A stretch of 49,928 nt of DNA from Deltaproteobacteria bacterium (GTDB taxonomy: Bacteria > Desulfobacterota > Desulfomonilia > UBA1062), in the NCBI GenBank assembly GCA_029547045.1, contig JAKPQL010000115.1, positions 1 through 49,928 on the forward strand, given 5' to 3'. The notes under the pieces are model-generated. The model worked only from the letters and a program-made list of their open reading frames with translations. It made no database searches and had not been told where the DNA came from. Shown here piece after piece: positions 1 through 8,518 of the stretch. The translations under genes were made by a program, and so were the position numbers. Numbering within the stretch: position 1 is the first letter of the stretch; each line of letters begins with the position of its first letter.

Positions 1-1577
1 GAATAGTTCTTGCCGTTGTCCGGCTTGGGCAGGTAGGAATATGCGGTCTCCAGGTCGGCGTCGCGCCACCAGGCCTTCAAGAGACTGGCCATGTACTTGG
101 GCGTGTTGCCCCACCAGTTCAGGCTCTTGGGGTCCTTGTTCTTGGGGGTGTTCTGCTCGTTGTACATCGCCAGGGTCGTCTGGTTGGCCTTGGGATACTT
201 GAGATAGCCGGGCAGGATGTGGAACAGGGCCGCGTGGTCTGTGGAGCCCTGCACGTTGCTCTCGCCGCGCATGGCGTTGATGCCTCCGCCCGCCACTCCG
301 ATGTTTCCCAGCAGGAGCTGAAGCACGCCGAAGGACCTGACATTCTCAGAACCGTAGGTGTGCTGGGTGGTGCCCATGGCGTACATGATGGTGCCGGAGA
401 GCTCGGGTTTGTAGGTGGCGGTGAACGCTTCGCACACCGATTCGAGGTCCTTCACGTCACACCCGGTGATCTCGCTCACCTTCTTGAGGGTGTATCGCGC
501 ATAGTGTTTCTTGAGCAGCTGGAACACGCACTGAGGATCCTGAAGGGTGGGGTCCATCTTGGGAATCCCGTTCTCGTCCGTCTGATAGCCCCAGGTGGCC
601 TTGTCGTACTTCGAACCATTGAGCCCTGAGAAGACACCGTCCAGATCGGCCGGACCCTGGAATTCGGGGTTCACGAGGTACGCCGCGTCGGTGTAGTTCC
701 TCACATACTCCTCGTTGATGCGGTTGTGCTCGATGGCATAGTTGATCATGGCGCCCAGGAAGGCGATGTCCGTGCCCGGCCTGAGACGGGCATACAGATC
801 TGCCGTGGCTGCCGACCGGGTGAACCGCGGGTCCACCACGATGAGCTTTGCCTTCCTCTTGGCCCTCGCCTCGTTCACCCACTTGAAGGAGATGGGGTGA
901 TTCTCGGCCGGGTTGGAGCCGAGCACCAGGATGGCGTCCGCGTGCTGGATGTCGATCCAGTGGTTGGTCATGACGCCGCGGCCGAAGCAGCCTGCCAGAC
1001 CCGCCACGGTGGAGCTGTGGCACAGGCGTGCCTGGTGCTCCACATACACGAGTCCCAGCGCCCTGTTCATCTTTGTCAGGGCGTAGACCTCTTCGTTGTC
1101 AAGCGCCGCCCCGCCGATGGCGGCAATGTTCTCGCAGCGGTTCACCACCTCGCCCTTGTCGTTGGTGAGCTTGAAGCCCGCGTCCCTGGTCTTCTTGAGG
1201 TTGACAGCGATCCTGTCCAGGGCCCAGTCCCACTCCACCTCGGTCCAGACATCAGCGCCCGGGGCCCGGTACAGGACCTTCTGGTTGCGGTGCTCGTTGT
1301 TGGCGATCTGGAAGAGCGAACCGCCCTTGGGGCACAGCGCACCCTTGTTGATGGGATGGTCCGGGTCGCCTTCGGTGTTGATCACCTTGCCGCCCCTGAC
1401 ATGGGCGATGATGCCGCAGCCCACGCCGCAGTAGGGGCAGATGGTGGGCACTTCCTGGGCGTACAGGATCTTCTTCGGCTGGGCGAAGGCAGGCTTTATG
1501 CCGATCCCGGTGCCGATCCCGGCCGCAGCGAAGGCTCCGCCTGCGATCTTGAGAAAACTCCTCCTCGTGATTTCCAT
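1..1577 (-). CDS. fdhA: Formate dehydrogenase catalytic (alpha) subunit, N-terminal part, Tat-exported, Cys form
   Basis: This is a molybdopterin (Mo/W-bis-MGD) oxidoreductase that oxidises formate or reduces CO2 on the outer face of the membrane. The ATG at 1577 follows a GGGGAGG ribosome site. Residues 5-10 (RRSFLK) start a twin-arginine signal peptide ending near AFA at 31-33. Cys47, 50, 54 and 82 form the N-terminal [4Fe-4S] site. The catalytic motif is RLCHSSTV with Cys186-His187; the codon at 1020-1022 is TGC, so this is a cysteine enzyme, not the selenocysteine form of E. coli FdnG (Sec196). The 525 codons seen are about half the usual length of roughly 1000 residues; the gene runs off the window start without interruption. 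Beta and gamma subunits may lie beyond the edge. The family is secure; the substrate could in principle be another small molecule, but the Cys-His pair favours formate. Confidence 0.92.
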   Translation of the reverse strand, partial: MEITRRSFLKIAGGAFAAAGIGTGIGIKPAFAQPKKILYAQEVPTICPYCGVGCGIIAHVRGGKVINTEGDPDHPINKGALCPKGGSLFQIANNEHRNQKVLYRAPGADVWTEVEWDWALDRIAVNLKKTRDAGFKLTNDKGEVVNRCENIAAIGGAALDNEEVYALTKMNRALGLVYVEHQARLCHSSTVAGLAGCFGRGVMTNHWIDIQHADAILVLGSNPAENHPISFKWVNEARAKRKAKLIVVDPRFTRSAATADLYARLRPGTDIAFLGAMINYAIEHNRINEEYVRNYTDAAYLVNPEFQGPADLDGVFSGLNGSKYDKATWGYQTDENGIPKMDPTLQDPQCVFQLLKKHYARYTLKKVSEITGCDVKDLESVCEAFTATYKPELSGTIMYAMGTTQHTYGSENVRSFGVLQLLLGNIGVAGGGINAMRGESNVQGSTDHAALFHILPGYLKYPKANQTTLAMYNEQNTPKNKDPKSLNWWGNTPKYMASLLKAWWRDADLETAYSYLPKPDNGKNY

Positions 1578-1693
1578 ACTACCTCCCCGACGAATGGTTG
1601 TTGGTCGACTGCCTGATGCCGTATACAGTGCGAAACCCGCCCTGAAAGCCGTCAAAGGGCTCGCATCTCACTGCGCTGTGTGTGGGGGGTGCG

Positions 1694-1715
1694 GTTTGGA
1701 TCGTATCGACCAAAC
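1694..1715 (-). other. Hairpin in the formate dehydrogenase leader
   Basis: An inverted repeat: GTTTGG pairs with CCAAAC, then after a one-base bulge TCG pairs with CGA around a TAT loop. It lies about 120 bases upstream of the start codon at 1577. No T-run follows on either strand, so it is not a simple terminator. A role in the mRNA leader is possible but unproven. Confidence 0.35.
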
Positions 1716-2016
1716 ACGGCCTCCTTTCTTTTCCGCCGCTTTCGCCTGCGGAACCGACAGGGGCCTAGGCGGTCGTCAGGGGGGAAGCGGCGGGGGGTCG
1801 TCCTGGAGAGAACCGTCCAAGTTCTCCGGACAACCCTCAGACTCGATATGTATGCACTCTGTTCATCACGTTCCTTCGCTCAGGTTCGGCTCTGCCTCTG
1901 CTCATGCATGGAGCCCCGCCAACTCCGGGCGGAAATGAATTGCTGTTCAGTTTTCCACGGCACCATATGGGCACGCTTCCATGAATAAATCAAATTCATA
2001 TTGGGAATGGGCATCG

Positions 2017-2034
2017 TGATATTATTCAATATCA
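2017..2034. promoter_or_regulatory. Perfect 7-4-7 inverted repeat, candidate operator
   Basis: TGATATT and AATATCA flank a four-base ATTC spacer as a perfect palindrome in an AT-rich patch. It lies about 450 bases upstream of the formate dehydrogenase start and 50 bases past the HAD stop. The size fits a dimeric regulator site of the CRP/FNR kind, but the half-site is not the canonical TTGAT. A sequence with high A/T can form such repeats by chance. Confidence 0.35.
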
Positions 2035-2082
2035 ACATGACATTGGTTCCTCGGGGACCAGTGCCTGAACTTGTCGCGGATC

Positions 2083-2553
2083 TTACGAGCGGAGTGTGGC
2101 GATGAGACGCTTCGGTTTCCGGAGCAGGTCCAGGGCATCGAGGATGCCGGTGCACACGATATCCGCGCATGCGAGTGTCCGTGCGGACGCACCTTCCTCA
2201 TGGATCAGCGCGATGCCCATGGCGGCTGCGCGAAGCATGTCGCGGTCGTTGAGGCCGTTGCCGATCGCCACGACGGTCTCGACACCGAGCCGGGATATGT
2301 AGTCGAGTTTGGCCTGCGCCTGGGCCTCGACGGGTATGACGGTGAGGTCCACGGGCAACCCCTCGAGCTGACTCGCGGCCCGGCCGAAGGTGTCCGCCGT
2401 GATCACGTGGACCCTGACCACACAGGCAAGCGCGGCAAGCACTTCGCGCACGCCCGGGAGCAGTTCCCCGTCCACGGCGAGGGTGCCGTTGAAGTCGCAG
2501 ACCAGGTGTTCCACCCGCAGATTACCGAAGCCGGGCATGGCTATTTCCATCAT
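2083..2553 (-). CDS. Small HAD-family hydrolase (soluble P-type-ATPase-like)
   Basis: A 156-residue protein with the HAD motif I DFNGTLA near residue 20 and a GNGLND motif in place of the usual GDGxND near residue 110. This matches the small HAD proteins related to the phosphorylation domain of P-type ATPases. The substrate is unknown. ATG at 2553 (or 2550) is preferred over the upstream ATG at 2586, because GAGG overlapping the upstream stop sits just before it and 2586 lies inside the cysteine desulfurase gene. It follows that gene by 10 bases and is probably co-transcribed with it. Confidence 0.78.
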   Translation of the reverse strand: MMEIAMPGFGNLRVEHLVCDFNGTLAVDGELLPGVREVLAALACVVRVHVITADTFGRAASQLEGLPVDLTVIPVEAQAQAKLDYISRLGVETVVAIGNGLNDRDMLRAAAMGIALIHEEGASARTLACADIVCTGILDALDLLRKPKRLIATLRS

Positions 2554-2563
2554 GACGGGCGCC

Positions 2564-3706
2564 TCACGCAGCGCGGAGCCCGGCAACCGCCGCGGCCATC
2601 ACGTCCACGGCCCGGTCGATCTCGGCCTTGGTGGTCATGCGGCCGACCGTGAATCGGAGGGTCCCCTTGGCCCATTCCACCGGCACCCGCATGGCCTCGA
2701 GCACATGGGAAACTGCGACAGAACCGGCGTGGCAGGCGGCTCCGGCCGATGCGGCCACCTTGAGCCCGATCTCCTCGAGCAGGCGATTCGCCTCGATCCC
2801 CCTGAACGACAGGCTGAGGGTGTTGGGCAGCCGGTGCTCCGGATGGCCGTTGAGCCGCACGTCGGGCACCCGCGACGTGATGCCCTCGTGCAGCCGGTTC
2901 CGGAGCTCTCTCATGTGGGCCATGGCACTGGCCAAGTCCCTGGCCGCTATCTCGCAGGCCTTGCCCAGGCCGACGATCCCGGCCACGTTCTCCGTGCCGG
3001 CCCTCCAGCCCCCCTCCTGGCCGGCGCCGTGACAGAACTTTTCCGGCGCGAGACCTGTGCGAACGTAAAGGGCCCCGACGCCCTTGGGGGCATAGATCTT
3101 GTGGCCGGCGACGCTGAGCAGGTCCACCCCGAGGGTCGACACCTCGACCGGGACCTTGCCCAGCGACTGTGCGGCATCGGTGTGCATTGCAATGCCGCGC
3201 GCCCGGGCCGCCTCGGCGATGGAGGCTACGGGCTGCACCGTGCCCACTTCGTTGTTGGCGTGCATGATCGTGACCAGTACGGTGTCAGGGCGAAGGGCCC
3301 GTTCTACCCGCCCGGGATCGACCATACCCCAGTCGTCCACCGCCACCCGGGTGGTTTCAAAGCCCTCGGCTTGCAGACAGGTGCACACCTCCAGCACTGC
3401 CGGATGCTCGACGGCGCTCGTGACGATGTGGCTTCCTTTGAACCTGAGCGCGCGGGCCATGCCCTTGATGGCGTGGTTGTTTGATTCGGTGCCGCCCGAG
3501 GTGAAAAAAACCTCCTCGGGAAGGCAGCCGAGGAGCCCGGCCACCTGCCTCCGGGCGGCCTCCACTGCCTGCTTCGGCCTGATGCCGTACCAGTGGGAGC
3601 TGGACGGGTTGCCGAACTCATCCCCCAGAAAGGGCAGCATGGCATCGAGCACCTCGGGGTCGAGGGGCGTGGTGCCGTTGTAATCGAGGTAGATGGGCCG
3701 TGTCAC
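2564..3706 (-). CDS. nifS: Cysteine desulfurase (NifS/IscS family)
   Basis: A pyridoxal-phosphate enzyme that removes sulfur from cysteine and passes it as a persulfide to Fe-S or other sulfur-using pathways. The 380-residue length is normal. Lys203 in SVAGHKIYAPKG binds PLP, and Cys325 in SAGAACHAGS is the persulfide cysteine. The short NifS-like loop after it contrasts with the longer IscS loop, so NifS-type is the better label. GTG at 3706 follows GGAGG by four bases; a TTG at 3721 is the alternative. A sigma-70-like promoter lies at 3764-3791. The HAD gene follows 10 bases downstream. No IscU/NifU gene is adjacent, but a NifU-Mrp fusion lies about 8 kb away. Confidence 0.92.
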   Translation of the reverse strand: MTRPIYLDYNGTTPLDPEVLDAMLPFLGDEFGNPSSSHWYGIRPKQAVEAARRQVAGLLGCLPEEVFFTSGGTESNNHAIKGMARALRFKGSHIVTSAVEHPAVLEVCTCLQAEGFETTRVAVDDWGMVDPGRVERALRPDTVLVTIMHANNEVGTVQPVASIAEAARARGIAMHTDAAQSLGKVPVEVSTLGVDLLSVAGHKIYAPKGVGALYVRTGLAPEKFCHGAGQEGGWRAGTENVAGIVGLGKACEIAARDLASAMAHMRELRNRLHEGITSRVPDVRLNGHPEHRLPNTLSLSFRGIEANRLLEEIGLKVAASAGAACHAGSVAVSHVLEAMRVPVEWAKGTLRFTVGRMTTKAEIDRAVDVMAAAVAGLRAA

Positions 3707-3763
3707 AAAACCTCCGCTCAATGGTGGCAGTCATGCATGGGCCCGTCCGGGCCGACGCCTTCC

Positions 3764-3791
3764 ACTATAGCCCTTTTCCCGTCAAACTCAA
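3764..3791 (-). promoter_or_regulatory. Sigma-70-type promoter of the cysteine desulfurase gene
   Basis: On the minus strand TTGAGT (3791-3786), a 16-base spacer and TATAGT (3769-3764) form a good -35/-10 pair. The predicted start is near 3757. A six-base-pair GC hairpin (3740-3753) then lies at the beginning of the leader. Confidence 0.6.
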
Positions 3792-3800
3792 TACAACACG

Positions 3801-4562
3801 TCAGAAGATCTCTTCCACGAGTTCTTCGAGCAGGCCGGGATTCTGAAAATCCCGGTGTTCGAGGGTTCGCGCGATGGCCCCCCCGGAGAGGATGACCACC
3901 CTGTCCGCGATCAGCTTCACCTGCCTGATGCTGTGGGACACGGCGAGGATCGTGTACCGCTCCTTCAGCTTTGTCAGGAGCTCCTCGATCTTCCCCGCGG
4001 ACCGCACGTCGAGAGATGCCGTGGGCTCATCCAGCAGCAGGACCTCCGGCGAAAGGGCAAGGGCCCGTGCAAGGCACAGGCGTTGCTGCTGCCCGCCGGA
4101 GAGCGTCACCGCGTTGTCGCCCAGCCGGTCACAGACCTCTTCCCAGAGCTCCACCTCCCTCAGCACGCGCTCCATCCGCTGATGCCGTTCCTTCCGACCA
4201 ATGGAATGGACGAGACGCAGGGGGGCGAGGAGATTCTTCTGGATGGAGAAGGGGAACACATTGGGCGACTGGAACACCATGCCCACCCTTCTCCTCAGCT
4301 CGTTCGGCGTCAGGTCCCTGTAGATGTCCACGGCCGTGCCTGAAAAGGACATCTTCACCGATCCGGCAGTGGAGCACCCGGCAAACTCTTCGTTGAGCCG
4401 GTTGACGGACCTGAGAAGGGTGGTCTTGCCCGATCCGGAGGGGCCGATGATCATGGTGATGGAGTTCCTGGGTACGTCCATGCTGACGTCATCGAGGATC
4501 GTCCTGCCCGAAAAGCCCACGCTCAGGGCCCTCACGGATATGGCTGTCTCCTGCGCCGTCAT
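3801..4562 (-). CDS. pstB: Phosphate ABC transporter ATP-binding protein PstB
   Basis: The ATPase subunit of the high-affinity phosphate importer. The 253-residue protein has Walker A GPSGSGKT at 40-47, the signature LSGGQQQR, Walker B LLLDEPTAS and the switch histidine in AVSHS, in the expected order. The start at 4562 overlaps the pstA stop in an ATGA arrangement, which shows translational coupling; the frame stays open upstream but that part overlaps pstA. It is the last gene of pstSCAB. No phoU follows: the next gene is a cysteine desulfurase with its own promoter. Confidence 0.94.
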   Translation of the reverse strand: MTAQETAISVRALSVGFSGRTILDDVSMDVPRNSITMIIGPSGSGKTTLLRSVNRLNEEFAGCSTAGSVKMSFSGTAVDIYRDLTPNELRRRVGMVFQSPNVFPFSIQKNLLAPLRLVHSIGRKERHQRMERVLREVELWEEVCDRLGDNAVTLSGGQQQRLCLARALALSPEVLLLDEPTASLDVRSAGKIEELLTKLKERYTILAVSHSIRQVKLIADRVVILSGGAIARTLEHRDFQNPGLLEELVEEIF

Positions 4563-5443
4563 CACTCCCCCTGCCCCCAGGAACGCTGGAGGTTCTTCCG
4601 GATGAAGTAGGATACGAAGAAGAGCGTCCCGGTTATGAACAGCAGAACGAGTGCGCATCCGAAGGCCGTCTGCAGTTCCGTATCGTTTCTGTGCTCGGCG
4701 GTCAGGTAGAAGATGGTGAACGGAAGGGCCTCGAACTTGTCGGACAGCGCCCGGGGAATGCCCGCATTGGCAACGACGCCCGTGAGCATGATGACCGCTG
4801 TGTCCTCCGCGGCCCGGCCGATGGACAGGACTATGCCGCTGAAGATCGCGGTGCTCGCTGCGGGGAGTTTGACATGGAGGATGTTCTGCCACCGGGTATA
4901 CCCCAGCGAGAGCCCCAGGAGCCGCGCCTTGTCCGGCAGGCTTTCGAGGGCGACCTGGGTCATGCGGATCAGGTACGGGAGGATGAGCAGTGCGATGCAC
5001 GCCGATGACAGCATGAGCGAGGTGTTCGCATGGCCGAACAGGGTTCTCCGCATGAGGAGGATCAGGGCGAAACCGAACAGGCCCATGACGATGGACGGCA
5101 TGCCGGAGAGCAGGTCCACCATGAAGCTGAAGATTGCTTTCAGGCGGCCTTGTGCATATTCCGCCAGGTATATGCCGCAGCATATCCCAAAGGGGATGGC
5201 GATGACCGACGAGCACGCGATGAGAATGAACGTTCCCGCCACAGCCGGATAAATGCCGTCAAAGACCGGCTCTGAACCGAGGACGGCGGCCAGCCACGGG
5301 GTGTCCCCGAAGAGCAGCGCAGAGCTCAGGACGGGCCATCCCCGCATGAGCAGGTACGCGACGAGAACACCCACGGACACCGCGACGAGGCCGGCGGCCA
5401 GCCATGAGAATGCGACGAACAGTCTTTCAGGCCGCACTGTCAT
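4562..5443 (-). CDS. pstA: Phosphate ABC transporter permease PstA
   Basis: An inner-membrane permease of 293 residues with about six hydrophobic segments. The first lies at about residues 8-33. The family motif SGMPSIVMGLFGF follows in the middle, and the EAA-type loop (LGLSLGYTRWQ to SIGRAAEDTAVIM) lies in the C-terminal half. It pairs with PstC to form the phosphate channel. Its start overlaps the pstC end by 17 bases, and its stop overlaps the pstB start. Confidence 0.93.
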   Translation of the reverse strand: MTVRPERLFVAFSWLAAGLVAVSVGVLVAYLLMRGWPVLSSALLFGDTPWLAAVLGSEPVFDGIYPAVAGTFILIACSSVIAIPFGICCGIYLAEYAQGRLKAIFSFMVDLLSGMPSIVMGLFGFALILLMRRTLFGHANTSLMLSSACIALLILPYLIRMTQVALESLPDKARLLGLSLGYTRWQNILHVKLPAASTAIFSGIVLSIGRAAEDTAVIMLTGVVANAGIPRALSDKFEALPFTIFYLTAEHRNDTELQTAFGCALVLLFITGTLFFVSYFIRKNLQRSWGQGE

Positions 5444-6305
5444 GGCGTTCCTTGCCCTTGCCGATCCTCATGGCGAGGCCGCGGATGACCATGGTCAGGC
5501 CGGCCATGATCAGAAAGAGCATGAGCCCCGCGGCAAAGATGGAATGGTACGAGCGGTCCTGCGAATCGGTGGCCACCACCAGGGCGATGTGCGCGGTGAG
5601 GGTGCGGATGGAATCGAGCAGGGATCGGGGCACGACCGGTGCGTTGCCCGCCACCATGAGCGCCACCAGGGTGTCGCCCACGGCCCGCCCGAACCCCAGA
5701 ACTGCCGCGATGACCAGTCCCCTGCCGGAACAGGGGAGGAGCACCCAGAGCAATTCCTGTGCAGGGGTCATTCCCAGGGAGCGCGCCGCCAGGCGGACTT
5801 CTTCCGACTTCTGGCCCATCTCCGCCCTCAGGGAGATCACGATGGTGGGGACGATGAGCACGGCGAGGGTTATGGCTGACGTCATAAGGCAGAATCCCGT
5901 GCCCCGTTCAAAATGGTCACGGAAGAAAGGAACCAGGATGAAGACCGAAACGAACCCGTAGATGACCGTGGGGATGCTGGTCATGAAGTACACCAGCGAG
6001 AGAGCGGCGTTTCTGATCCTCGCCGGCGCAAGGCCATGGGTGAAGCAGGCAACGCCTATGGCCAGAGGATAGGCGATGCCCAGGGCCAGCACCGCGAGGC
6101 CGAAGGTCCCCGCCACCATGGGGAGGATGCCGAAGCTGCCCATGAACGGCTTCCATACCCAGCTGAAGACTGCGGCAAGGCCCTGTGCGTCCAGGAACAG
6201 GGGCCACGAGAAGTAGACGAGAAACCCGAAGACCGCTGTGACGCACAGGGAACAGAACAGGGCACAGGCAAACAGTGCCCGCTCGATCCATTGTTCCATC
6301 GTCAT
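5427..6305 (-). CDS. pstC: Phosphate ABC transporter permease PstC
   Basis: The partner permease of PstA, 292 residues with about six membrane segments. The motif SIPTVIYGFVS and the EAA loop (AARSLGMTPAQ to GFGRAVGDTLVAL) are typical of PstC. ATG at 6305 is chosen; an in-frame ATG two codons later is possible. It lies 40 bases after pstS in the same direction. Confidence 0.93.
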   Translation of the reverse strand: MTMEQWIERALFACALFCSLCVTAVFGFLVYFSWPLFLDAQGLAAVFSWVWKPFMGSFGILPMVAGTFGLAVLALGIAYPLAIGVACFTHGLAPARIRNAALSLVYFMTSIPTVIYGFVSVFILVPFFRDHFERGTGFCLMTSAITLAVLIVPTIVISLRAEMGQKSEEVRLAARSLGMTPAQELLWVLLPCSGRGLVIAAVLGFGRAVGDTLVALMVAGNAPVVPRSLLDSIRTLTAHIALVVATDSQDRSYHSIFAAGLMLFLIMAGLTMVIRGLAMRIGKGKERHDSAA

Positions 6306-6345
6306 GAAGATGCTCTTTCCTGACGGGATAACCCACCCGCGTGGA

Positions 6346-7179
6346 TTAGTCGGGAATGGGGATATACCCGCTCCTCTTGACGATCTCGGCGCCTTCAGGG
6401 CCTTTGATGTAGTCGATGAAGGCCTTCTCCAGCGCGGACGGCTGTCCCTTGGTGTTCATATACAGATTCCGCACCACCGTGTAGGAGCCGGATTTGGCAT
6501 TTTCCTGGGTCGGCGTCATCTTGTCGATGACAATGGCCTTGATGTCTTTGCTGACGTGGCCGATCCCGAGGTAGCCGATGGCATGGGGGTCCTGCGCGAT
6601 TGCCACCTTCATCGCTCCGTTCGACGCAACGATATTTACGCCCTGGGCCACATCGCCCTTGCCGAGCAGCTTTTCCCAGAACACCTCGCGGGTGCCGCTG
6701 GCCTCGTCGCGGCCGAACACGTGGATGGCCGCGTCCTCCCCGCCAACGTCCTTCCAGTTCACGATCTTGCCCGCGTATATCTTCCTGACCTGCTCGGAAG
6801 AAAGCTCGTTGACGGGGTTCTTCGGGTGCACCGCCACTGCGACACCGTCAACGGCGAAGGGGAACGACACGAGGCCGTACTTGCTCTTCTCCGCATCGCT
6901 CAGCGCCCGCCCGGTGTTTCCGATATCCACCAGGCCCTCACCGACCTTCTGCACGCCCACGCCGGTGCCCCCGCCGGCTACGGTGATCCTGATGGCGGGA
7001 TTGAACTTCATGATATTCTTCGCTGCTTCGTTCATCACGGGGATATGCGCAGTGCCTCCTGCAATGTCAATGGTCCCCTTCAACCCGGCGAACCTGTCCA
7101 GCTCCGAACCGTGAGCAGTGCCTGCAACGAGAAGAGCGCACATGCTCATAGTGATTGCAATGATAGATACCCTCTTCAT
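6346..7179 (-). CDS. pstS: Periplasmic phosphate-binding protein PstS
   Basis: A 277-residue solute-binding protein that delivers phosphate to PstCA. A cleavable signal peptide ends near AHG at 22-24. Phosphate-binding segments are visible as AGGGTGVGV and FGRDEASGTREVF, as in the short PstS type found with PstCAB in many anaerobes. The ATG at 7179 follows GGAGGGG. It begins the pstSCAB operon. No convincing Pho box was found upstream, and no phoBR or phoU is in the window. Confidence 0.92.
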   Translation of the reverse strand: MKRVSIIAITMSMCALLVAGTAHGSELDRFAGLKGTIDIAGGTAHIPVMNEAAKNIMKFNPAIRITVAGGGTGVGVQKVGEGLVDIGNTGRALSDAEKSKYGLVSFPFAVDGVAVAVHPKNPVNELSSEQVRKIYAGKIVNWKDVGGEDAAIHVFGRDEASGTREVFWEKLLGKGDVAQGVNIVASNGAMKVAIAQDPHAIGYLGIGHVSKDIKAIVIDKMTPTQENAKSGSYTVVRNLYMNTKGQPSALEKAFIDYIKGPEGAEIVKRSGYIPIPD

Positions 7180-7420
7180 ATCCCCTCCAGAGATTTTTCA
7201 GATACCATAGATGAAACCATCCTGCTTGGATAATAACATCTCCTCATAGTCCAGCTCACACTATTCCATATAGTTATGGACTGCGAAATGCCCCACATCC
7301 ACCGTACCACTCCGCATGAGATGCAAGTTCATCGAGAAGTCCTGGCCCTATGCCGGCCTGCCCTTTTGAGTGGATCGTGGCGGAGACGTCGATGAACAAG
7401 GAAAAAAGACAAGAGACCCT

Positions 7421-7442
7421 GGATATCGAAGGACGATATACC
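7421..7442 (-). terminator. Weak hairpin downstream of the MBL-fold gene, possible terminator
   Basis: GGATATCG pairs with CGATAT-CC with one bulged base and a five-base loop. On the minus strand a six-T run follows, but 13 bases away. It lies in the 299-base gap between the MBL-fold gene stop (7479) and pstS (7179), where transcription of the long upstream cluster should end. The geometry is not that of a classical intrinsic terminator. Confidence 0.3.
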
Positions 7443-7478
7443 CAAGAACCTCTGACAGCGCCTCAAAGAGCGGTTCTA

Positions 7479-8432
7479 TTATGCGGAAAAGGTAAGCCTG
7501 GTCCCGGACATGTTCAGGATGAACTGCCCCGGCATCTCGCGCTCCATGTGCAGGATGGCCTTGCGTCCCGTACAGTGGGTTGGCACGACATAGAGCGGAT
7601 TCATGGCCTTGAGCTCGTTCGTGGTCCGCTCGATGATGGGTTCGAAGAAGGGACCGCTCAGGTGGAACCCTCCCATCACCGCGCACACCCTGTCCACGCC
7701 GGTCACTTTCATGGCGTGGCGCACCGTGTTCACCACGCCCGCGTGCGAGCACCCGGTGAGAACCACGAGCCCCTTGCCCTTCACGTTCACAGCGATGCCG
7801 GTGTCGTCCTCGATGGCGTCCCACTGCTCGTGGCCGTCTTCCAGCCGGTGGGCGATGGGAAAGCCCTTTTCAAAGTCGGTGAGGCGGGGCACCTCGCCAA
7901 GGAACAGGGCATTACCGTCCAGGAGCGAATGGGGCTCGCTGGTTTCCACCAGTTTGAAGCCCTCCTTGAGCACGGCCTCCTTCGTGAACTCCGGGAAGTA
8001 GACCTTGATCTCCTCGCCGAACTTCAGGTACCGCGACTTCTTGAAGACCGCTGGGTGGCAGACGAACTCCACGGCGTCCCTGTTCCCGGGGATGAGGGCG
8101 CTGAACTTCCAAAACCCGCCGGTGTGGTCAGAATGCCCGTGGGAAAGCACGAAGGCCTTCGCAGAGCTCACATCCGCTCCCAGCATGGCGGCATTCCTGG
8201 TAGCGCCGTCCTCGGAGAACCCGAAGTCGAAGAGCAGGGACGACGCCTTACCCTGCCCATGGACCGTGACAAAGGCCGAGAACCCGTGCTCCGCCAGGAT
8301 GGAATTCTTGATCTCCATGTCCTTGAGCGGCACCGCCCGCTGCACCACGGCAGAGTTGTCCAGGGCCGTGACATCGATGTAGTTGTCCTGCAGGGTCAGT
8401 ATTTCCACCTTGTCCACTTCTTGCATCTTCAT
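7479..8432 (-). CDS. MBL-fold metallohydrolase (COG1237 type)
   Basis: A 317-residue metallo-beta-lactamase-fold protein. The metal motif is SHGHSDHTGG with His98, His100, Asp102 and His103. Further ligands are expected in TGCSHAGVVN and in PTHCTGR near the C-terminus. This layout matches the group named after dihydropterin ribofuranosylaminobenzene phosphate synthase, but that name should not be taken as function in bacteria. ATG at 8432 follows AAGGAGGG and is preferred to an in-frame ATG at 8453. It is the last gene of the NifX/MinD cluster, 86 bases after the CoA-disulfide reductase gene, with a strong hairpin between. Confidence 0.85.
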   Translation of the reverse strand: MKMQEVDKVEILTLQDNYIDVTALDNSAVVQRAVPLKDMEIKNSILAEHGFSAFVTVHGQGKASSLLFDFGFSEDGATRNAAMLGADVSSAKAFVLSHGHSDHTGGFWKFSALIPGNRDAVEFVCHPAVFKKSRYLKFGEEIKVYFPEFTKEAVLKEGFKLVETSEPHSLLDGNALFLGEVPRLTDFEKGFPIAHRLEDGHEQWDAIEDDTGIAVNVKGKGLVVLTGCSHAGVVNTVRHAMKVTGVDRVCAVMGGFHLSGPFFEPIIERTTNELKAMNPLYVVPTHCTGRKAILHMEREMPGQFILNMSGTRLTFSA

Positions 8433-8455
8433 AGATCCCTCCTTCACGTTCATCA

Positions 8456-8481
8456 GGGAGCGGCCGTGTGTGGCCGCTCCC
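8456..8481. repeat. Ten-base-pair GC hairpin between the reductase and MBL-fold genes
   Basis: GGGAGCGGCC and GGCCGCTCCC form a perfect ten-base-pair stem around a six-base loop. It sits between the stop of the reductase gene (8519) and the start of the MBL gene (8432). No T-run follows on the minus strand. It may stabilise or process the upstream mRNA, or weaken read-through into the MBL gene. Confidence 0.6.
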
Positions 8482-8518
8482 GTTTCTCACCAGTGAATGC
8501 ATGCGCCCGTCAGAACAA

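Larger units (their letters stand above)
1578..2082. other. 505-bp gene-free region upstream of the formate dehydrogenase gene
   Basis: This gap separates the stop of the HAD gene from the start of the formate dehydrogenase gene, both on the minus strand. It probably holds the dehydrogenase promoter and a long 5' leader. The 1975-2045 part is much richer in A/T than its surroundings. It contains a perfect inverted repeat (2017-2034), and a bulged hairpin lies at 1694-1715. A 52-codon minus-strand frame beginning at 2039 was considered but has atypical codon use and no other support. No RNA gene was recognised. Confidence 0.5.

Noticed and set aside
1020..1022. Possible selenocysteine codon in the formate dehydrogenase
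   Set aside because: The codon is TGC, an ordinary cysteine; no in-frame TGA or SECIS-like hairpin was found there.
1956..1971. Plus-strand GGCAC-N7-GGC element with sigma-54-like spacing
   Set aside because: The -12 element is poor and the only genes nearby are on the other strand.
1880..2039. 52-codon minus-strand frame in the formate dehydrogenase leader
   Set aside because: GAGGAA lies eight bases before its ATG, but codon use is unlike that of neighbours, the product has no known motif and it overlaps the probable regulatory region.
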